A stretch of DNA of 64,000 nucleotides from Stenopsyche tienmushanensis (Eukaryota > Arthropoda > Insecta > Trichoptera > Stenopsychidae). The DNA lies in the NCBI GenBank assembly GCA_008973525.1, contig WACJ01000060.1, forward strand, positions 62,001 to 126,000, read 5' to 3'. This document shows, piece by piece, positions 35,736 to 48,260 of this stretch (the first letter of the stretch is position 1; each line of letters starts with the position of its first letter). Below the pieces are notes generated by a model. The model searched no databases. It saw only the letters and a list, made by a program, of their open reading frames with translations, and was not told the DNA's origin. Position numbers and translations under genes: made by a program.

Positions 35736-36589
35736 CGAACATCCATCAGTAGTTATTGGACGCATCTTTTTGAGCATTTGCCATTTTTATAAGAAAACAT
35801 TTTATATTCTGTTTCCTATTTGCTGCCCTTAGGCATTGTCTAGCTTATCTACCCTCACAAGACATCGCTGATTCTTATCCTACTCATTAAAGCCTTTATA
35901 TTCCCAGTAGGATATTTTATAAAGATAGCCAATGGCCGATAAACGGATACGCCACAATGACAATAAGACTATTAAGTAGCTGCAAAATATCTAACCAAGC
36001 ATAGATATAGGAAATGATTCATAAACTTGTAGTCTTATAGATCTATGATTTATAAAGACTTGTATTATTATCACTAAATTGATTCTCCAAGTTCTATTAA
36101 TTAAATGGTAATTTTTACATCATACTCTAGGGGAAATGGAAAATAAAGTAGAATATAAAATTCAAAAGAAAATCCTTTCGAATCGTATATTTACTAAAAA
36201 ATTGGAAATATTGTTTCATTCAAAGCTATAGTTTTTGTTGTTGTAGGTAGTCTCAAATTGTCCAATTTTCTTCTTTTTTTTAGAAACTAAATACTGGATG
36301 ATTTCCTTATCTTAATAATAAGGAAGTGTTCATTATTACTCATTAACCTTTATTATCTGGAGATAATTCATATATAATCCAGAAGCCCATTCTACTCCTC
36401 TATTAACAATATATATTATTGTAAATCAGTTCTATATTAACCCTTTACACCTATTTGTCTACTCTCAGCCAGCAAAGCTTGTCTAAGTGTCTAAGTGACA
36501 TTATTATGAACCAAAAAATTGCCCCGATAAAATAGATAAATGTTTTTTTTATATTTTCATGGACCTCCGATAACTCAAAGTTCAAACTC
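35736..36589. other. AT-rich sequence with a small hairpin
   Basis: Mostly AT-rich. TTCCTTAT (36303-36310) and ATAAGGAA (36318-36325) form an 8-bp hairpin. The minus-strand frame 36451-36750 runs into the mariner end and is not a gene. The part at 36451-36590 may be decayed mariner interior. Confidence 0.3.
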
Positions 36590-36674
36590 AAACTCAAGTT
36601 CAAAATTTCGTATGTTTTATTTACACTATTTAAAATTTTTCCAAAAATGCGTACGAATTTTTGGACTGACCTGA
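36590..36674 (-). mobile_element. Mariner family 1, 5'-side terminal inverted repeat
   Basis: ATGCGTACGAATTTTTGGAC followed by TGACCTGA ends at 36674 and is flanked by TA. The subterminal TGTTTTATTTACACTATTTAAA (two parts: TGTTTTATTTACACT and ATTTAAA) matches the inside of the end at 1988. No partner end was found within several kb. Confidence 0.7.
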
Positions 36675-36676
36675 TA

Positions 36677-36989
36677 TGAATGATACGAATTCTCTGCAGG
36701 ATTATCTCGATGCACAATTTTAACAGGGAGATTTTATTACTTGCATGCATATATTTTTAATTATTTTATTATCAGTTGATAGAAATATTACCATTTAAAT
36801 TAATTAAGCTGTTTAGTACTGCTGATATAAAGGTTCTGCGTGAACAATTTTTTCATACCTGTTACACGCAGGTTAAAAGGCATAATCACAAGAACACTTA
36901 TAAGTCATATGCAAATCAATATAAACAAATAAAATTATTAGTTGTCTAAACGATAATAAATATAAGTTCGAGCAGCTGCATCTCAGCAC
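36677..36989. other. AT-rich sequence, nothing recognised
   Basis: A weak inverted pair CTGCGTG (36836) and CACGCAG (36866 region) is the only structure seen. Confidence 0.3.
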
Positions 36990-37680
36990 CATAAGTTGGC
37001 AATAAAATCGAATACTTTAATACTCATGTCCTTCGGGCTATCCGCCTTAACGACCGACTAATATCTTCCCGTCAACCCTTACACACGAGAGAAAAAATTA
37101 ATTTACGATGCATATTAGGCTAAATTGTTTTAATCTCGCCGAATGTCCGAGTCGAACATGTAATAATATTTTTTGTGAAGCTGGCATCTTCGGCCGATAC
37201 ATTTTTTGCTGTTGACCCGGAGGAAACTGATACCCTCGTCGGTCCGAGCACTTAATCTCCCGTGCATATATGAAAAGGGCCATTTCCATATCAGATCAAA
37301 CCCAACAAGACATATCTGGCGAAATTAATTGTAAGTGCCACTATCGCGAATATATTTATGGGATCAAATTATCGATTGTACGGTCATGTCCCTTATTCTG
37401 CTAGGAGATTGCACGGCTTGATAAATTTGTACATTTATTTTGCAGGTACCCTTGTTACGCAGATAAATTTTATTAAGATAAGAGGATGCCCGATCTAGAA
37501 TCCACTCTTCTTTGCATGTTTGTGCTTATGTGCGTGTGGACACGCATTTTGGTTATTTTTTTTCCTTAATTAACACTAGATGGTAGGGTGTGATCACGGC
37601 GACGCTGTCCTTGTCGCGATATATCAAGAAATTCGATCTCGACATTGATACGATCTTCTAGATGTTAATCAGGTTGTGTT
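36990..37680. other. Balanced-composition block, possible regulatory DNA
   Basis: Mixed composition with CpG words (GGCCGATAC, CGGCGACGCTGTCC) and several ATTA cores. No supported gene. Confidence 0.2.
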
Positions 37681-40600
37681 TTTTAAGCATTTCCATTTCA
37701 AAAATACTGGTTGCTATTTTAATTTTCAATACTTTTAAGAAAAAAAATGACCTATATTAACGACCCACAAGACCAAGTTCTACTATCTTCGTTCCATTGT
37801 AACTATCAAAATTTACGAGCAATGCGATCATTTTTGATTCAGCAACAATTAATTATAATATATAATTTTGCAATAAATCTATTCGAGCTTAAACAAATAT
37901 TTTTAAAGTGCCCTAACTGTTACTAGACGTAGAAAAACTCCCACAGGAATCAATGGAAGATCAGGGAAAAAATTAATTTATTTTTGAAAATCGGTCACAC
38001 AAACGGAATAAATCAGAATAAATCCAACAACTAATGTAATATATCATAACTTGATAATAATTTCAAGCATTTAATGTCCATAAGAAATCAAGAATTTAAA
38101 CAGGTCATGATTTGAGCCTAATAAAATTTTTAAATTAGATATTATAACATATTGTACCATCGTTCTCCTTATATTTATCATTTTTAACGTACATGTTCTA
38201 ATCACCGCCATTTAATGTTAATCAAAGCAGCTTCCGTGAATTACAGATGACTAATTGTGGACCACTATTTAGGTCAACTCTGTTAATAACTATTTTGACA
38301 CTGTAATGACTGTAATTATGGATGAATAGCATAGGAAAAGATTGCTACAATACAACATACATAATGGCAATCTGAATGCATAATAAAATTTATCAAAATT
38401 TGGACTTCTTTACGAGGGTAAAAGAGTTATTAACATTCTTCAAATCGATTACTATAAAACCCAATACTTTTTGTAATCATTTTAAGGAGCCAATAACTAT
38501 AAATCTCGCCCCTCATAAACTTTATTTGTATTATTGTAGAAGGTGAAAAGTGCTTTATCGTGTTTAGTCTATGAGTATTTTATTCCTGGATAGAGCTTTA
38601 TATCCATGCCAACTACGTACTCTTTGGTAGCACCGATTATTCATTATCAGATACGTCTTTAGTGTTAAATATGATATAAACATGCGCTTTAAGTATCGAA
38701 ATGGCATCAACCCATTGAGCACTAAATTGACACCTTTCGGTGGCAATAAATCTGTTGAACGGCATTTTCAAGTTTTCCACTACAGCAAAATTGAATCACT
38801 TTTGTAACTTTAATTAAAAGTTGTATCCAAGCAAGTTGCAAGTGAACATATAATTTAACTTGTGTAAAATATGTTATTTATTCAGTGTCAGAAAAGAAAC
38901 CTCAATTTATAACTTTGCTCCCGGGGGAGAGTGTAGTCAAACGGCAGAATTTATAATAAGCAGGTTTCCATTGAGGATTTACATTATAATAAGGTTTTGT
39001 AGATCATTTTTTCAACTTTGGTGGGCATAAATCTTATCTTATTTGAAGTTGAATGATTGTTGAAGGTAAGAAAAAACTATTTTTTTCAGAAAATCCTAGA
39101 AGTACTCTACTGAATTGAATCATTTTGGATTACCATTTTGTATTTTTTAAAATTTATATTAATTTTTTTGTTGGTAAATCCTCACTCCATAAGCAATTAG
39201 AATTCAAAACTTTAAGCATAATAATTAGAGGCTGCAAAAGTTAATTTTTTTACTTGTGAGAGAATAACCACATATTTGCATGCATTAAAGAGTTCTTCGC
39301 CAATGTTAAAAATGAATCAATGAATGAATGTGGAATCTTTCCCTAAATATTTGCCATTAAGTGAGCTTCTTAAGGATCTTCGTGTTGGAAATATTTACAT
39401 ATCATTATTGGCTTATATGCAAATATACTTAAGATAGGTCAAGATAAAAATGTAATATCATACATTGGTTGGTTCGATTATGATCATTTAAGTATAATGA
39501 TCGAAGCATGTCACTGGTTGAAAAAAGTTATAAATTATAATTACACTTTAAAGTTTAAAAAAATTAGAAAATATACATTAATTTCAGATAAGAAAGTGAT
39601 ATATATTTCTAATTTAAATAATTTTATTGATAATTTATTTAATAACTTTGCATCTTTTTCCACGACGTATTTCAAGAGATTTTATTTTCATTGCTATGAT
39701 ATAGTGTTGGTATAGATTTTTAATACAATCCCTAGTAATAATTTATATTTGTACAAAAACCCTCTATATTATTATTGAATCAATAGGCAATTTGATTGCT
39801 TAATATCAACACATTTCCTTAAATAATGGGAAAAGTACAAAAGTTTGTGAAAAACTGATGATTATGCTTGACCAAATCGTACTCCTTTCCAGTAGTATGA
39901 GTCAACTTTGTATACCAAAAAATAAAATATTCACGCTGCAAACTTTTAACCACCCTTAAAGGATACCAGGAAAATGGATATTTTAAAATTAGGACAAGAA
40001 GCAATAAAAACCATGCTAAAAAGTTGCAGAATAACATCATCTAAAACTGACAAACTCTAAAACAGATAAAAATTATTGATAAAAGTAGGATTAAAATGTG
40101 ATCTGTCTGAAAAAACTGTCACTTTCATATAAAAATACACAAAAATAGCTACGCTATATGGCCTTTGTATATGAAAATACTTTGGTTTGACCAAATCAAT
40201 ATTAAAGTGTGCTTATATTAATTTTTGTACAACTAACATGTTTTTCTTAATTAAGAATTGTGCTATTTTTCTAATTCAGAAAAGAAAAGGAAGCTTATAA
40301 TCATAGTGAATTCTACTGATTTACTTAACTTAAGTCTTAACTTGAGAAAAGTGGCAATGGAGAATCTAATGATTTTGTGAAATTGTATATCTTAATACTT
40401 TTTATTTCTTCTTTTAAGGAACGTTTCTCCGTTGTTGGTTCCAAAAAATATTTTTTCCTTCATGTATCGGAATGAACCAATGTTTAAGAATACGTTCAGT
40501 AAATTTCAAGTCGATATAGATGAAATTCAAAGCAAAGCTGAGGAGAGGAGAAACTTTATATGACTTTTTCTCAAAACTACTTTTTCCAAGCTCATGGAAG

Positions 40601-41080
40601 TGCTCCCAGACGCCCTAGATGAGCATTATTTATGAAATTTGGCAAACATGTGTATAATAAACGTATTCATCGTATAAACTATAATTATCTAAAAATATTA
40701 AAAAGTGTTTATTTATTAAACAAAAAACTAAAAAAATGTTGGTAAAACACACAAACTTTTCTTCGATCGCTCACTATTTTTTTATTTTCCAATATTTCTT
40801 CTTAATTATGATCTAAGCTAGTAACAATATTATACAAAGTAAATACTTGTTTAATTTTTGCGCTGCAAATGACTTGTTCAGGACTTAGGACTTCCATAGA
40901 GAAGAATGTCATCGCTCGCGCATCGACTTATGTGGCTCCCACCACTATACTTTAAAAAATGTTTTTATGTTCAATAATGATTTCCTAGTCAACACACTAA
41001 ATATCAAGATTCTATATGTAATACTTTTCGCATAAAAAATGCTAAAAAATCGATCTCTTTTAGGCCCAACAAGGTAAAAA
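37681..41080. other. Long AT-rich stretch, nothing recognised
   Basis: About 3.4 kb with no repeat family from this window, no coding support and few CpG words. Short frames (for example 39497-39715 and 39819-40040) have the Lys, Asn, Phe and Ile composition of random AT-rich translation. An ATTTGCATGCAT word at 39274-39285 also occurs at 24944, probably by chance. Confidence 0.35.
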
Positions 41081-41081
41081 T

Positions 41082-41390
41082 GTCCCTTAATGTTCCATAT
41101 CTGTTATTGGATATAAGCGATCTCTATAGGAGACTTTTCAAGGAATAAGTTGTGGTTTTACATTATCTCCCACAAATGGTTAAATTAAGATTGGAATATT
41201 TGAATGAGAATTTCAGGGTGAACATAATCTATAAGTAAATGACAAATTATCATTATTTTCAAATTATACTTTAATAATTGTTGTAAATTCAGTCAATCAT
41301 AGGTGACCCTGAATAATTTTTTCAACCACCTCAATATTAACCGATTCAAATTCAGGAAAATCGGACAAACCAGGAAATATTAAAATTTTA
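41082..41390 (-). mobile_element. SINE fragment lacking the tRNA-like head
   Basis: On the minus strand it follows the SINE at 14129 from the palindrome region (GGAAATATTAAAAT near 41373) to the 3' end (GAGATCGCTTATATCC then AATAACAGATATGG, near 41090-41125). Intermediate words CCAGG, TCAATCA and ATTATTTTCAAATTAT keep the order. Considerable divergence. Confidence 0.55.
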
Positions 41391-41689
41391 TTTTTAAATC
41401 CGTATTTAAATTCAAACTTCGATTAAATGATTGCAGAATTTAATCCATATTACCATTACTTGGTAAGTTTAGAAACTACTCGTTGGTATTACATAAAAAT
41501 GTGAATATATCTGTGTTTTTAAATCAAAACAAATATGTAGAATGTTTATTTCATTTTACCATCAAGCATACATATGTATGATATTGATTTACACGTAGAG
41601 GATTTATTTGTATTATCTTGTGATTACCATTTAAATTGCTTGTTAATAGTTAAGCTACAAATGCACTACTCCAATTTATTGAAGCAAGC
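41391..41689. other. AT-rich spacer
   Basis: Nothing was recognised. Confidence 0.3.
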
Positions 41690-42480
41690 TTTGCGATAAC
41701 GATATCAGTCGGCGAGCCCTTTAATGCGCTTTAACGATTTAATAAATTCCACACACTGGCTCCGTCCTACGATACAATTATTTTATAACACATTATCCTG
41801 TTATTTTGTAGCTATTTACTGGACACAAGTGTAAATAACTGTCAGATGCTCCCCAGTCCCCCCGAGTCATTCGTGATAATTACGAAGACGATTTAATGAT
41901 AGTCCGACGATTCGGTTTCCCGAATCCGATTCCCGATATGAAATATAGAGCTCAACAAATAGTTATGCCGCAGTAGTGGTTTATTCAAACGCTGGTTAAT
42001 TTATAGGTTCAAACTGTCTAGCCTCGTACCTGTAATTATAGTGTTCGAATGCGGGGAGCTGAGGAAAAAATGTTTTAATAAGTTGTTGAAACAAGTGACG
42101 TGATAACCCGTTCTGTTGTTTGAGTCGTACAGGAATTTGCTTTTAGCCACTTTTTTGTTTTATCTATTTGGTCCCAGGTTCGTATTAATCATTCAACATG
42201 TTACCGATTTTATTATCATAGTCGGAGATGTAATATAATCGCCGAAACGTGATATGGAATAATCGCGGGCTCTGGATGAGATCAGAGACCGCGAGAACTT
42301 GTGATGCTGATATTTTTCGTGAAATCCGCTTAATTAGCTTATACAACGTTTAGGATTTCCGGTTAATGCTATAGATGTACGGCACTGTATTAGAGAACAT
42401 AAAATCTTGGCTTACATCCTGGCTAAGTATATGCTTTATAGATAGTGGGAATCCTAAGTGGAAATTTGTAGAATATTTGC
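41690..42480. other. Balanced-composition block, possible regulatory DNA
   Basis: Mixed block with CpG words (GTCGGCGAGCCC near 41709), a C-rich patch (CCCCAGTCCCCCCGAG, 41851-41866) and ATTA cores. No coding frame was recognised. Confidence 0.2.
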
Positions 42481-42640
42481 ATGCTACCGGAGAGTTGCAA
42501 GATTTCCAGAATACGATAGTATTTTATTTTATTTAAATATTTTTGTATCAAAATAAATTAAAGCAATTAAATAAATCGTGTTTTTACCTTTCATTATGTT
42601 CTATAAAATTACATCAAGGCAAGAATCAGTAGTTACATAT

Positions 42641-42815
42641 TCTCCTTAAAGTGATTTATCTGTCATTGGATGTAAACAATCTCTGTATATTCATTTTCTA
42701 GAGAAATAATATTTTTATGTGGTAATTTCCCAATGCCTTCTAAATATGGCTAAGTTGGAATAAAATTATTTGAATGGAACTTTTATAAGTTAATGACGAA
42801 GTAATCATTACAATA
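42641..42815 (-). mobile_element. SINE 3' fragment
   Basis: The order TCATTGGATGTAAACAATCTC, GTGGTAATTTCCCAATGCC and ATAAAATTATTTGAATGG matches the 3' third of the 14129 SINE in reverse. The head and body are missing. Confidence 0.55.
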
Positions 42816-43909
42816 GATCAAAGGAGGTCCTTTTCGACTTTGCAAATTGCCTAAGAATTTCTTTTTTCATTCATAGGAAATTAGGTTAAATCTAAATTGA
42901 GACAATTAAGACATTATAAAATTAAAAATTAAAATTTGATACACATTTTTTAAAGTTTTTACTATTAAAATACCACGGAAACGTGGATAGAAGACAAAAA
43001 GATCATCAAATAAAATATGGTCACTATTTATATAATCTGTAGGTGGCTCAAAACTATTATCGTATTAAAGACAGCTCATTTGTCAATCTAAAAGATACAG
43101 TGATATCGTGGCCAAAAGCTTAAGGCTACTTGTCTAGTTTAAGCTTAAGCCAACAAATCGGATATTTTATCAGAATTAATGATCAAGAATTGATTTTATT
43201 ACTTGCATAATCCGTCATCAAATGACAATTTGACAATTAATATTTCGCCATTTCATTTTTTTGCTATACCTTGGTATTAAATAGAAATTTCATACAATAT
43301 ATACATCCAAAACAAACAAGAAAATACTCATATTATTCGTCTGTATTTATTTAGTAGATTCCTTGAACTCCTTTTTTGTTCAAATATGATTCTACACTAG
43401 CAATTTCTTTCATTTTTACAGTTCTTAAATTTTACATTTGAAATTATTAAAAACAATGACTTTTTGGACTTCAACTACAATCTGATGTTCGTTATCATTA
43501 ATATTTTATATTTACAACATTTCCTTTGCTTAACTCTTGCTCCCCAATTTATAATAAGAAGATTCTACATTGCCAATAATTTTCAACGTGTAATTTAATA
43601 GTAATAAGTGAATAAGCTAATGGTGTTTACCATTTCAAAAAACATATTCCAACTTCAAAACTATCAAATAAATCGCGTAATTGTGGGTTATATTAATTGC
43701 AGTTTTGAAACCATTTTAACCAGAGATGGCTGTCTTTAATCCGTTTTAAATCACGGTTATGCATAATTGTTATTCTACATAATTTCCAAGACATTTCCCA
43801 ACTACAGAAAATTAAACAGCAATTGTCAATGTTTACTTTGAGCTTAGAAACTAGCATAACATGGACCAAGTTTACACTGGCATTGTTCACAAACTACTCC
43901 GAAGTCACT
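42816..43909. other. AT-rich sequence, nothing recognised
   Basis: AT-rich DNA. A minus-strand frame at 43693-43890 (WKLCRITI, KWFQNCN) faintly recalls the C-terminal helix region of Tigger-type proteins, but it is too weak to call. Confidence 0.25.
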
Positions 43910-43910
43910 C

Positions 43911-43932
43911 ACAGTCTACTCTCGATGGACAC
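43911..43932. mobile_element. Possible pogo/Tigger-like terminus
   Basis: CAGTCTACTCTCGATGGACA resembles the ends at 7379 (CAGTAGACTCTCGAT) and 4738 (complement CAGTGTACTCTCGAC). No partner end was found nearby. A 15-bp near match could be coincidental. Confidence 0.3.
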
Positions 43933-44329
43933 GTATTATCAATAAAGGACTCTCAAATATACTATATTGGAATATATTTAATAATTTATAATATTGTTTC
44001 AATAAATCCGAATCTTTAAACATTATCTGATCAATCAGATCATAAATGCAGCCTTGTCCTCGAACAAATAAGAGTATGTTAATAAAACACTACTTTGATG
44101 TTGCATCAGTGCTTAAAAACAGTTCTAATAATTGAAGACTAAAGAAATTTGTGCATTTTTAAGACATTATGAAATAAGTTTTAAGAAATATTTTTAGGCC
44201 ACTCTGCTCATAGTACTAGTCATACATTAAGTCAAAACACAAAGTGTATTAAATGAATAATGCTCATAAGTCAACGCAATGTGATTTATACGTTTTCATT
44301 ATAGGTTTTATGTCGTTTCCTATAAGCCC
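43933..44329. other. AT-rich sequence, nothing recognised
   Basis: No gene or repeat was identified. Confidence 0.3.
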
Positions 44330-44880
44330 CTTATTACCAAAGGAACTGTAAACCTAGTTGCGAGCAAATTGCCTAAAAATGACTGCAAATAACCACCAGT
44401 TTGCCGGCCAATAAAAATGATTTATATTTATTTAACATACTTTGAATAATGCGGAGCACTGAAACCACGACAGGTTTCGACCCCACATCCTTCATTTCTA
44501 GACGAACCACTAAAACAGCCATTAAGCCTTTCGGTCGCTCGTAGCGCCAATAAGGCACATAATAAAGCCACAAAGGCTTCGTGTTTGAAAATATTATTTA
44601 TTTTATTCCACAATAATTACGTGTGTATGATTACACATAATATATTATGTTAGTTTGTGTTTTAATGATCCATCGCGTGCTGCTTCTCTGCGGGGTAATT
44701 ATTTTATTCAAAACGTTGCCCGGCCACTGATGTATGCTCTTATAAATTTGTTTAATTTTGATTTTCATCAATTTATCGAACGTATATGGCCACATGGAGA
44801 CGCCTCGGTGTACGCTAATTATACGTGTAATTTTGCTCTAAAGCGAATAATAAATCTCTGAACAAATTTCAATTAATAGC
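44330..44880. other. Balanced-composition block, possible regulatory DNA
   Basis: Mixed composition. Two minus-strand frames in different phases (44373-44573 and 44428-44613) and a plus frame (44655-44861) overlap without any recognisable domain. Confidence 0.2.
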
Positions 44881-45399
44881 CATTACTATCATTAAATAAC
44901 ACATATTTCACTTATTATGTGCCCGTTTGATATACGACTTTACATTTGAAATCAATTGAAAAAACCATGTTTGGTCCAAAGCAATTTTATTTTTTGGGTC
45001 AGCCGATTCGATTGCATATTGAGAAATATAATAATAGTATTGTAAGACCAAGTATTCTTAAGCTTCAATATTATTTATGTATATTTAGAAACCTTATTAT
45101 TTAATATCATAGTTATTTATTGATATATTTAGTTAATCTATAAACGAAACTAAATCACATGATTAATCTTAAATGAAAAACTGTTACAGGTCGGCTAATA
45201 TGTGCATCATTGGCCAATCCAAACCAATATTAAGATTAAATGTTTAATTTGAGCTTATTGATTTTCTGATTCTAATCAGAAAATATTTTGTAAACCAGCC
45301 TAATTAAGCTTTTTCTTATTAATTAATAGATAATTCAATTTTTGCAATTAACACTGAATAAAATAATAGGATAGCTTAAGTTTTTTTTTCTCATTCATT
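44881..45399. other. AT-rich sequence with a strong palindrome
   Basis: Within otherwise featureless AT-rich DNA, ATTTTCTGATT (45261-45271) and AATCAGAAAAT (45274-45284) form a perfect 11-bp inverted repeat with a 2-nt centre. Confidence 0.5.
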
Positions 45400-45496
45400 C
45401 TTGGAAACATTTATCTCAACTTCCACTCAATTCAAAACTAAATAAAAAAAACAATGCCATTTTTTTGACAAAACCTTCCTACGTACTTATTGAGTG
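45400..45496. mobile_element. Mariner family 2 terminal inverted repeat
   Basis: TTCCTACGTACTTATTGAGTG (45476-45496) matches the ends at 19893 and 28229 with two or three differences and is followed by ATATGTTAATTTA, so the outer TA is near 45508. The body to the left is not recognisable. Confidence 0.55.
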
Positions 45497-45508
45497 ATAT
45501 GTTAATTT

Positions 45509-45989
45509 AGTTCTTTATTTTTGAATAATTTCTTAAAAACACACGTGGATAAATACCACTACATTAAGTTGAATCAATATGACACAGTGCTATATATCTC
45601 GCATTATAATACTAATTATGAATATAAATTGTACTATGTGTTTCGCATTTCAGGCACTAATCGCAAAGAAACGCAATACTATGTGTCCCGAATAAAGTGT
45701 GTGTCCTTCGTTGAATATCTACAATATTTCATATACTTTAAAGATTTTATAAATTATTTTCATGAAAATAGCTTCTCTTTACCGTCAAATTACCCTAGTA
45801 CAAGAAATCTAATTTAACAGGGTTACTCTTTATTTAAATGAATGTGCACGGGATAGTCAATTGTCTTTGAGCAAATATTCCAGTTAAATTGAATTTTAAT
45901 TATTAATTGCAATCCGATTGTATTAGCATGCAGTGTATTTCATTATTGCCCCATTGTGTTGAGAGTTCACTATGAAGGGTTGAATGTAT
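45509..45989. other. AT-rich sequence with a Tyr-rich open frame
   Basis: A plus-strand frame at 45521-45817 (98 codons, Tyr, Asn and Phe-rich) begins just outside the mariner end. I recognise no domain. Its composition fits AT-rich chance translation. Confidence 0.25.
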
Positions 45990-46450
45990 TAAAAATGTAC
46001 CCTGCAGGAAAGGCCACTTGGAGCATACTACGTGCGTTATAAGTGCCATTGTGTTAAAAAAAAAACTTTCATGCAGGTAGTTCGGTCCAAATTTCTATAT
46101 GCAGGGTCGGAAATTCGTAATAAATATTTAAACGAGACATCAAAGGAAAATCCTCTACGCATAGGGGAGGCTATGGGCGCGCATGGGCAAACATTATTTA
46201 AAATAGGGGCTGTGCGTATTGTGAGGGCGCATTTTTTTCAGTATGTGTCCGTAAGCGCTCTCTTTTGATGTCTTAATGTAAGTATTTGATTATGACAAAA
46301 CCGTTTTGTTTATTTGTATTGAAGGGTGACATCGCTGTTTGGGAGGCGAGGGTGGTTGCTGATCCTGCCGACGAGCGGTCAAAAGCATTCGCTGAATATT
46401 TGCATATCATTTGGGAGGATGTATGCGATTATTCGTTAATCAAAATATGA
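45990..46450. other. Balanced-composition block, possible regulatory DNA
   Basis: GC-richer than its surroundings, with words such as GGAGGCTATGGGCGCGCATG (46167-46186). A 78-codon plus frame at 46032-46268 is unrecognised. Confidence 0.2.
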
Positions 46451-47449
46451 AAATAAGCTCAATTATGGTAGACTTACCCCTTGGCTTGTATGAGCTTTAA
46501 AGCTTAGCATGTTTGTATGAATAAATAAATATAATAATACACTCTGAGCAAAATTTTGGTTTTGAAAATAACACTCAAAATATTTTAAGAAAAAAATAGA
46601 TGCCAATAGTCGATGAATTTTTTTTAAAAAGCATATCCGAAAATTATATCTGAATAGTGCCTTTTTTATTAGAGTTTATATTTTGCAATTTAGTTCAATA
46701 TCAAAATATGCAGTAGCACATTTTTTTTTTTATTAATATGTCCAATATTGTATTTTAACACCAAAACGACCCATGACACAACATGCGTATCATAGGATGG
46801 ACAACTGTTGATCAGGCACAGTCGATTAGTGGGTGTGCCATACTTCCGCCAATGGTCATCTTTGGATGATACAGACCCTGAGTTAATAATATATATATAA
46901 GTATACAAATATATATTTTTAACAGACGATAGAAGAAATGATTCAGCACATTATTCAGAAAGGCTATCTGGAAGTTGAAGTTTGATAAGGATGTCGTAAA
47001 TGGGTTGGTTTTTTTTTTGGTCATTAATTAATTTAAAATAATATGTGCAGTTTTGATAATTGGTCAAATGGAATATGGATTTTTATACTATTTTAGAAGC
47101 TAAATAAATACAGTTAGTTCATTGAATAAGTAAAATCTAAAGCATTCAAATTGGATTAGATATTAATTTATAACAGCAGTGAGTGAGTTAATCCGAGGTG
47201 AACGAATGAAAGCCGATGACAATATGATATAAAAGCAAGATGAATTGATGATACCAGAAGATTTTATCAATTCGTCTGTGGTATGCAACAAGTTTTATTG
47301 GAACAAAATAATTAAATTCTCTTTAATAAAATTCTAGAATATATATGCTGCCTTTGTAAAGTTCTTTTAAGTTTAAAATTATTCAATATTTCAAGGGGTT
47401 TATTTCAATTAAATTTCTGGCATTGTTTGCAGAGGAGCAATTTTAAAAT
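46451..47449. other. AT-rich sequence, nothing recognised
   Basis: Poly-T tracts and a short TA repeat (46890-46900). No supported feature. Confidence 0.35.
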
Positions 47450-48260
47450 ATCATTTTTTAAATGTTAATGTATAGAATGAGCTCTCTTTGTGATTTTTAC
47501 GCCATGCCTTGAAATGTTTAGTGAAACGTAGATATTTTTTCATTTGCGCGCCCTTCATAATTTTCACGAAAAAACCATAGTACAAATACTTGCCGGTCCA
47601 CCCTTGAGTGCGGCGGTTAACAAGGAGGTAAAAAAAAGAAAATAGGCTTGTGAAAATAGGGGAATATTTCATTTCGTTAATTAAATTCCGTTATTTTACT
47701 CGAGGATTTTGCTCTCGAGCTGAATTTCAAAATGGAAATGTGCAATTTTTTTCTGGCCCATACAAGATCTTTGTCTTGACCGTAATGAGGTTGAGTTCAT
47801 AGGAGAGGTGGCCCCCTTTGTCTCCTGTTGGAACAACTATGTACACGGGCAGACACCGTGTCGCTTTGATTATGTCATTTTGCAGAGAGGCGCAATAAAG
47901 AGGGTCCGGGGAGAGAAGGCAGAAAACGCGATTAGGGAAAATTAGAGTACGAAGTGGCAGTGGAGGGCCTACACAAAAGAAAAATGTACAAAGAACGCCG
48001 GTGTCAAAGCAGCCAAAGTACGACAACAAAGTTTTCAGGGATGCTCTCCCTTTAGCCACTCCGGGAGCATGGAAGCACTGAACAAAGGAACTCCAGCCTA
48101 TGCTCCGCCTGGATGTACCCTGTATTCAAATGTGATCTTTCACTATTACTCTCTGAAGTAGCCATTATGCAACAATTAACATACGAGAGCGTTAAACGAG
48201 CTTCAGGGGGTGCGGTCCGGTTTAGGAACAATTATCTAGATTGGCCTGAAGTATTACCGA
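47450..48260. other. GC-richer block, possible regulatory DNA
   Basis: The sequence is balanced and pyrimidine/purine-patterned, with AACAAAGG (48082-48089, HMG-box/TCF-like) and CTTTGAT (47863-47869). ATGCTCTCCC (48051-48060) and GGGAGCAT (48063-48070 region) form an imperfect hairpin. The 110-codon minus-strand frame (47727-48059) has no family match. Confidence 0.25.

Noticed and set aside
36836..36872. CTGCGTG...CACGCAG as a possible microRNA-like hairpin.
   Set aside because: Only 7 bp pair, and the long AT-rich loop contains no further pairing.
38705..38750. CCCATTGAGCACTAAATTG, which vaguely recalls a piggyBac terminus.
   Set aside because: There is no TTAA at its edge and no inverse partner nearby.
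24944..39285. POU octamer-like words (ATTTGCAT/ATGCAAAT) at 24944, 30889 and 39274.
   Set aside because: A few octamers are expected by chance in 64 kb of AT-rich DNA. No clustering was seen.
44450..44490. GGTTTCGACCCC as a pol III B box.
   Set aside because: It carries an extra base relative to the consensus and has no A box at the expected distance.
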